46,522 bases of DNA from Verrucomicrobiota bacterium (GTDB lineage: Bacteria > Verrucomicrobiota > Verrucomicrobiia > Opitutales > Opitutaceae): positions 1 to 46,522 of the forward strand of contig CAUJJL010000120.1 in NCBI GenBank assembly GCA_963205455.1, in the 5' to 3' direction. A model generated the notes under the pieces. That model did no database searches and was not told the DNA's origin. It saw nothing but the letters and a program-made list of their open reading frames with translations. This document shows, piece by piece, positions 42,675 to 46,522 of the stretch (the stretch's first letter is position 1; every line of letters begins with the position of its first letter). A program made the position numbers and the translations under genes.

Positions 42675-43658
42675 CTATTGGGAGAACACCTTGCCGATGA
42701 TGTTTTCGAGGGGTTCTTCCTCGATGGTGATGTCGGCGATCGGGGTCGTGCTCATGATTTCCTGGATGGCACGCGAGATCGCCTCCGCTTTCACCTGGAC
42801 GATGATCTTACCGGTATCCGATTCGCGGGTGGTTTCGCCATAGGAGGACTTCCAGGCGGCGGGAATGGCGGCGGGATCCTGCGGGATGAAGATCACCTGG
42901 CGCATGCGGGAGTTTCTCTCCCCTTCAAGATTCGCGAGGTTTCCGTCGTAGACCTTTCTTCCCTTGTGGATGATGATAACCCGTTCGCACAGCGCCTCGA
43001 TGTCTGCCATGTAGTGGCTGGTGAGGAGGATGGTCACCCTGTGCTTCCTGTTGTACTCGCGAAGGAAGGTACGGACCGCCTTTTGGGAAATGATGTCGAG
43101 CCCGATGGTGGGTTCATCGAGAAACAGCACCCTGGGTTTGTGGAGCAGTGCGGCGATCAGCTCCATCTTCATGCGCTCGCCGAGCGAGAGTTCACGCACC
43201 ATCACGCCGAGCTTGTCGGCAACACCGAGGAGCGAGACGAGTTCGTCAAGCGTCTCCCGGTAGGACGCAGCGGGTATGTCGTAGATGTGGCGCAGCAGCG
43301 CGAAGGATTCGTTTGCAGGGAGATCCCACCAGAGCTGGTTCTTTTGACCGAGCACGAGGGAAAAGATGCGCCGGTAGGCGTTGTCGCGTTTGCCCGGGTT
43401 GAATCCGGCGATACGTGCACTGCCGCTCGTCGGATAGATCAATCCGGCCAGCATCTTCAGCGTCGTGGTCTTGCCCGCGCCATTGGGTCCGAGGAAACCC
43501 ACGAACTCGCCTTCCTCGATGGTGAAGCTTATGTCGCGCGCGGCCCAGATTTCCTCGTGCTGACGATTGAAAAGTCCGGCGACGCCACCCCAAAAGCCGG
43601 GGCGCTTCTTGTAGGTGCGGAACACCCGGCTCAATCCGTTGACTTCGATCAGGGACAT
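42675..43658 (-). CDS. ABC transporter ATP-binding protein (ABC-2/NatA type)
   Basis: A 327-residue single ATPase domain: Walker A GPNGAGKTT near residue 56, a Q-loop LGQKNQLWWDLP, a signature segment LSLGERMKMELI, Walker B VLFLDEPTIGLD and LLTSHYMADIEALC. The C-terminal 90 residues match the regulatory extension of ABC-2 type exporters. Normally one or two membrane permease genes follow, but downstream here is only the convergent sulfatase gene, so the partner must be elsewhere. Its ATG shares one base with the stop of the preceding small membrane protein, so the two are translationally coupled. Confidence 0.9.
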   Translation of the reverse strand: MSLIEVNGLSRVFRTYKKRPGFWGGVAGLFNRQHEEIWAARDISFTIEEGEFVGFLGPNGAGKTTTLKMLAGLIYPTSGSARIAGFNPGKRDNAYRRIFSLVLGQKNQLWWDLPANESFALLRHIYDIPAASYRETLDELVSLLGVADKLGVMVRELSLGERMKMELIAALLHKPRVLFLDEPTIGLDIISQKAVRTFLREYNRKHRVTILLTSHYMADIEALCERVIIIHKGRKVYDGNLANLEGERNSRMRQVIFIPQDPAAIPAAWKSSYGETTRESDTGKIIVQVKAEAISRAIQEIMSTTPIADITIEEEPLENIIGKVFSQ

Positions 43659-43990
43659 CAGGTGGTGTAGGTCATGTCCTGGTACTTGATTTTGCCCAGT
43701 TCCATCAGTTTGTGGAAACGGCCGCGGACATAGCGCGCACCTTTTGGGTGATGTAGAGCCTGGCAGAGGTCATTGATGTGGTAGACACGATTGGTCGAAA
43801 TGTAGTTCAGGATGGCTGCATCGAGATCGTCGTCGGACGGCATCTTCTCGCCGCCGGGCAGTTCGATCGCCGCCCCTTCCGGAGGTCTCTGTCGCAGGGC
43901 GCGCCACAGGACGACGGTGATGCAACCGGCGATGAATGCGATCAGGTGGGTGATCATGGAGAGCTGCAGGATTGCCGTGAAGAGCCTCAT
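43658..43990 (-). CDS. Small membrane-anchored protein with winged-helix-like C-terminus
   Basis: A 110-residue protein: one N-terminal membrane segment (about residues 5-29, LQLSMITHLIAFIAGCITVVLW), a short linker, then LDAAILNYISTNRVYHINDL and ARYVRGRFHKLMELGKIKYQ, which has the feel of a compact winged helix. ATG at 43990 starts directly before the membrane span; the open frame further upstream is proline-rich and unlikely. I do not recognise a named family. Its stop overlaps the start of the ABC ATPase gene by one base. It may tether or regulate the transporter; that is a guess. Confidence 0.7.
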   Translation of the reverse strand: MRLFTAILQLSMITHLIAFIAGCITVVLWRALRQRPPEGAAIELPGGEKMPSDDDLDAAILNYISTNRVYHINDLCQALHHPKGARYVRGRFHKLMELGKIKYQDMTYTT

Positions 43991-44227
43991 GGAGGTTGAG
44001 GATCGTGGCAACCGCCACAATCCTGTTCGTTGTCCCGTCGAACGGATTTTTGCGACAGGTGGCAGAGGCATTTGGAAACCGACGGACCGCAAATCTGGCG
44101 GTGGAGGCTCACTTGGCTTCTGTGCCGTGCATTTGCTTGAGCACACGGCGTGCGAGTTTCGTGCGCTTCGGACAATCAGGGACTCTTGTTGAACGGCGGA
44201 CGACGTTGCTGTCGTGTGTGATTGGAC

Positions 44228-44255
44228 AAAAAAACCGGGGCCTTTCGGTCCCGGT
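44228..44255 (-). terminator. Intrinsic terminator of pnp
   Basis: On the minus strand ACCGGG, a CC-GAAA-GG inner hairpin and CCCGGT form a strong stem followed by seven T residues, 27 bases after the pnp stop. This is a textbook rho-independent terminator. The 237 bp between the pnp end region and the next minus-strand gene hold no convincing gene. Confidence 0.85.
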
Positions 44256-44281
44256 CTGATTGGTATTCAGATTGGGCAGGT

Positions 44282-46480
44282 TCAGGCCTGCGCGGCGGGA
44301 GCGGCGTCGGACGACGCCGTGCCGTTTGATGGCGCGGACTGCTGCTGTTCCCGTTCCTTCATGGCGGCCTTGCGCGAGAGGCGGACTTTGCCGCTCTTCT
44401 CGTCGATGCCGACGCATTTTACCCAGATGGTCTCGCCCATCTTGACAACGTCCTCGGTGCGACGCACGCGCATGTCGGCGAGTTCGCTGATGTGGCAGAG
44501 GCCTTCCTTGCCGGGGAGGCACTCGACAAAGCAGCCGAACTCCTTGATGCCGGTGACGCGGCCCTGGTAGATCTTGCCGATCTCGATCTGGGCGCCGCCA
44601 CCGCAGAGCGCATCGATCTCCTGGACAGCGCGGTTCATGGCGTCGGCATTGTTGGAGTAGATGAAGACCTTGCCGGAGTCGTCGTCGGCGATGTCGATCT
44701 GTGCACCGGTCGTCTCGACGATGCGGCGGATGGTCTTGCCGCCCGGTCCGATGAGCAGACCGATCTTCTCGGGATCGATCTGGATCGTCTGGATGCGCGG
44801 CGCGTATTTGGAGAGGTCCTTGCGCGGCGCGGGGAGGGCCGAGAGCATGAGTTTGAGGATCTCGATGCGGGCGTCGCGCGCCTGGAAGATGGCAGCCTTG
44901 GCAATCTCAAACGGAAGGCCGTTGATCTTGAGATCGAGTTGGAAGCCGGTGATGCCCTTGGTTGTGCCGGCGAGCTTGAAGTCCATATCACCGAAATGAT
45001 CCTCCTCGCCGAGGATATCGGTGATGGTCGTCCATTTTGCGATGGATCCGTCGGCCGCGGCTTCAGTCATCAGACCGCAGGAAATGCCCGCCACCGGTGC
45101 GATGATCGGTACGCCGGCGTCCATGAGGGCGAGACAGCCGCCGCAGACGGATGCCATGGACGTCGATCCATTCGACGCCATGATTTCGGACACGACGCGG
45201 ATGGAATAGGGGAAGACGTCTTCCGGGGGGAGTACCGGAACGAGGGAGCGCTCGGCCAGCGCGCCGTGGCCGATCTCGCGGCGGCCGGGCCCCGTGAAGC
45301 GACCGGTTTCGCCGACGGAGAAGGGCGGGAAGTTGTAGTGAAGAATGAAGGACTTCGAGGTGGCACCGCCGGTGAGGCCGTCCATGTCCTGGGCCTCCTT
45401 CGTAGGACCGAGGGTTGTGATGGCGATGTTCTGCGTGTCGCCGCGCTGAAACATGGCGGAACCGTGGACGCGCGGGAGGACACCGACGTTGGCCTGCAGG
45501 GGGCGGATGGTTTTGGCATCGCGACCGTCGGCGCGCACGCCGCGTTCGAGGACGGTCTTGCGGTAGGCCTTGTATTGCAGGTCCTCGAAGACGACGTTGA
45601 GGTCGACATCGGTGAACTTGCCTTCGCCGAGTTCAGCGAGCAGTGCAGCCTTGGCCTCTTCCTTGAGCACCTTGACGGCGGCGCCGCGGGCGGCCTTTTC
45701 CTTGCCGAAGATTGCTCCGGCGATGCGGTCAGCGGGTACGATGCGCTCGATGATCGCGCGGGCCTCCGGGGTTGCTCCGACGAGGGGGAAAGTGGACTTG
45801 GGTTTCCCGCAGAGTGCGACCAGTTCCCTGATTGCCTGCAGGATCGGCTGGATCGCCTGATGCCCGAACGCGAGAGCCTCGATGAAGCGCTCCTCGCTGA
45901 TCTGATCGGCGGAGCCCTCGATCATCAGCATGTCCTTTTCGGTGCCGACATAGATAAGGTCGAGCGTGCTGGAGAACATCTGCTCAATGGTGGGATTGGC
46001 GACAAATTGACCATCGATCTGGGCCACACGGACGGCTGCGATGGGGCCGGCCCAGGGGATGTCTGAAATGGCAAGGGCGGCTGATGCGCCGTTCACCATG
46101 GGGATGTCGGCTTCGTTGATCTGGTCGGCCGACATGAGCTGCCCGATGATCTGGACCTCATTCAGAAATCCTTCCGGGAAAAGCGGCCGACAGGGCCGGT
46201 CGCAGAGCCGAGAGGTCAGGATCTCCTTTTCGGATGGCCGACCTTCGCGCTTGAAGTAGCCGCCCGGGAAACGGCCGGCAGCGGCGTATTTTTCACGGTA
46301 GTCGACCGTGAGGGGGAAGAAGTCCTGGCCGGGACGCATGTTTTGGGCGACACAGGCAGTGACGAAGACATTGGTTTCGCCGACGCAGACATTGACAGCG
46401 CCGTTGGCGAGCTGCGCGATCGAACCGGTGGAGAACGACATTCCCATTCCGGGAACGGCGACAGTGTATTTCTGATTCAT
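44282..46480 (-). CDS. pnp: Polyribonucleotide nucleotidyltransferase (PNPase)
   Basis: A 732-residue exoribonuclease that degrades RNA 3' to 5' using phosphate, usually within the degradosome. Two RNase PH domains are seen: the first begins with [20 protein letters not shown]; the second has [40 protein letters not shown] and [23 protein letters not shown] domain ([20 protein letters not shown]) and an S1 domain ([20 protein letters not shown]) follow, with a Gln/Ser/Ala-rich tail. ATG at 46480 starts on the conserved N-terminus ([20 protein letters not shown]); an in-frame ATG at 46510 would add ten residues. The terminator at 44228 ends the transcript. Confidence 0.95.
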   Translation of the reverse strand: MNQKYTVAVPGMGMSFSTGSIAQLANGAVNVCVGETNVFVTACVAQNMRPGQDFFPLTVDYREKYAAAGRFPGGYFKREGRPSEKEILTSRLCDRPCRPLFPEGFLNEVQIIGQLMSADQINEADIPMVNGASAALAISDIPWAGPIAAVRVAQIDGQFVANPTIEQMFSSTLDLIYVGTEKDMLMIEGSADQISEERFIEALAFGHQAIQPILQAIRELVALCGKPKSTFPLVGATPEARAIIERIVPADRIAGAIFGKEKAARGAAVKVLKEEAKAALLAELGEGKFTDVDLNVVFEDLQYKAYRKTVLERGVRADGRDAKTIRPLQANVGVLPRVHGSAMFQRGDTQNIAITTLGPTKEAQDMDGLTGGATSKSFILHYNFPPFSVGETGRFTGPGRREIGHGALAERSLVPVLPPEDVFPYSIRVVSEIMASNGSTSMASVCGGCLALMDAGVPIIAPVAGISCGLMTEAAADGSIAKWTTITDILGEEDHFGDMDFKLAGTTKGITGFQLDLKINGLPFEIAKAAIFQARDARIEILKLMLSALPAPRKDLSKYAPRIQTIQIDPEKIGLLIGPGGKTIRRIVETTGAQIDIADDDSGKVFIYSNNADAMNRAVQEIDALCGGGAQIEIGKIYQGRVTGIKEFGCFVECLPGKEGLCHISELADMRVRRTEDVVKMGETIWVKCVGIDEKSGKVRLSRKAAMKEREQQQSAPSNGTASSDAAPAAQA

Positions 46481-46522
46481 ATGTGATGTTTTAGCTTCAT
46501 TCGATCCCATGCCTGGCCGGGT

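Noticed and set aside
44109..44227. Basic peptide of about 37 codons on the minus strand ending KQMHGTEAK
   Set aside because: It looks protein-like, but has no start codon of its own and its frame runs back through the pnp terminator; kept only as a curiosity.
44492..46066. 524-codon plus-strand frame opposite pnp
   Set aside because: Asp/Gly/Leu-rich shadow of the PNPase gene with no recognisable domain.

Overview
The window looks like a piece of chromosome from a GC-rich, Gram-negative bacterium, most likely Opitutaceae or a near relative (Verrucomicrobiota). The clearest clue is the TonB-dependent receptor with a carboxypeptidase-regulatory N-terminus. LacI-controlled glycan genes, a sulfatase, a sialate O-acetylesterase, a DUF3016 protein and ordinary housekeeping genes (purC, uvrC, cinA, pnp) fit this. 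The assignment rests on protein style only, because no rRNA gene is present.

Layout. 1-17.6 kb is mostly core genome: the end of radC, tRNA-Glu, purC, an HDOD protein, cinA divergent from uvrC, a short-chain dehydrogenase convergent with uvrC, a secreted esterase, a zinc metallopeptidase with a phosphoesterase, an FdhF/YdeP-type molybdopterin oxidoreductase, a DUF3016 protein, an Hsp15-like S4 protein, a WYL regulator, two VOC proteins and an ABC-F ATPase. A paired repeat around a GNRA-loop hairpin and tRNA-Leu(TAA) follow.

18.2-20.9 kb, just after tRNA-Leu, is a small accessory island. It holds a truncated type I methyltransferase (HsdM) joined in frame to what looks like the tail of a DUF3883-type protein, then a tight pair made of a Panacea-like/DUF488 fusion and an uncharacterised partner. 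No integrase or repeated attachment site was seen.

20.9-25.3 kb looks like a metal-response region on the minus strand: a copper-type P1B ATPase, then three overlapping genes whose order and architecture resemble cnrY-cnrX-cnrH (membrane anti-sigma, periplasmic sensor, ECF sigma factor). An 11-nt core, GTGTAGRATCC, occurs upstream of the ATPase gene, upstream of the trio, and a third time facing a 400-bp gene-free stretch that contains a strong hairpin.

26.1-39.4 kb is a glycan-use locus on the plus strand: LacI regulator, TonB receptor, DUF5009/NagX-like membrane protein, NagB, hexuronate-type MFS transporter, GH20-like hexosaminidase, heparinase II/III-like lyase, short NagA and an EamA transporter. 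Together they suggest import and breakdown of a polymer containing N-acetylhexosamine and uronic acid. An EmrB-type exporter and a sulfatase follow. The right end has an ABC ATPase coupled to a small membrane-anchored winged-helix-like protein, then pnp with a clear terminator, all on the minus strand. No insertion sequence, CRISPR array or prophage was seen.
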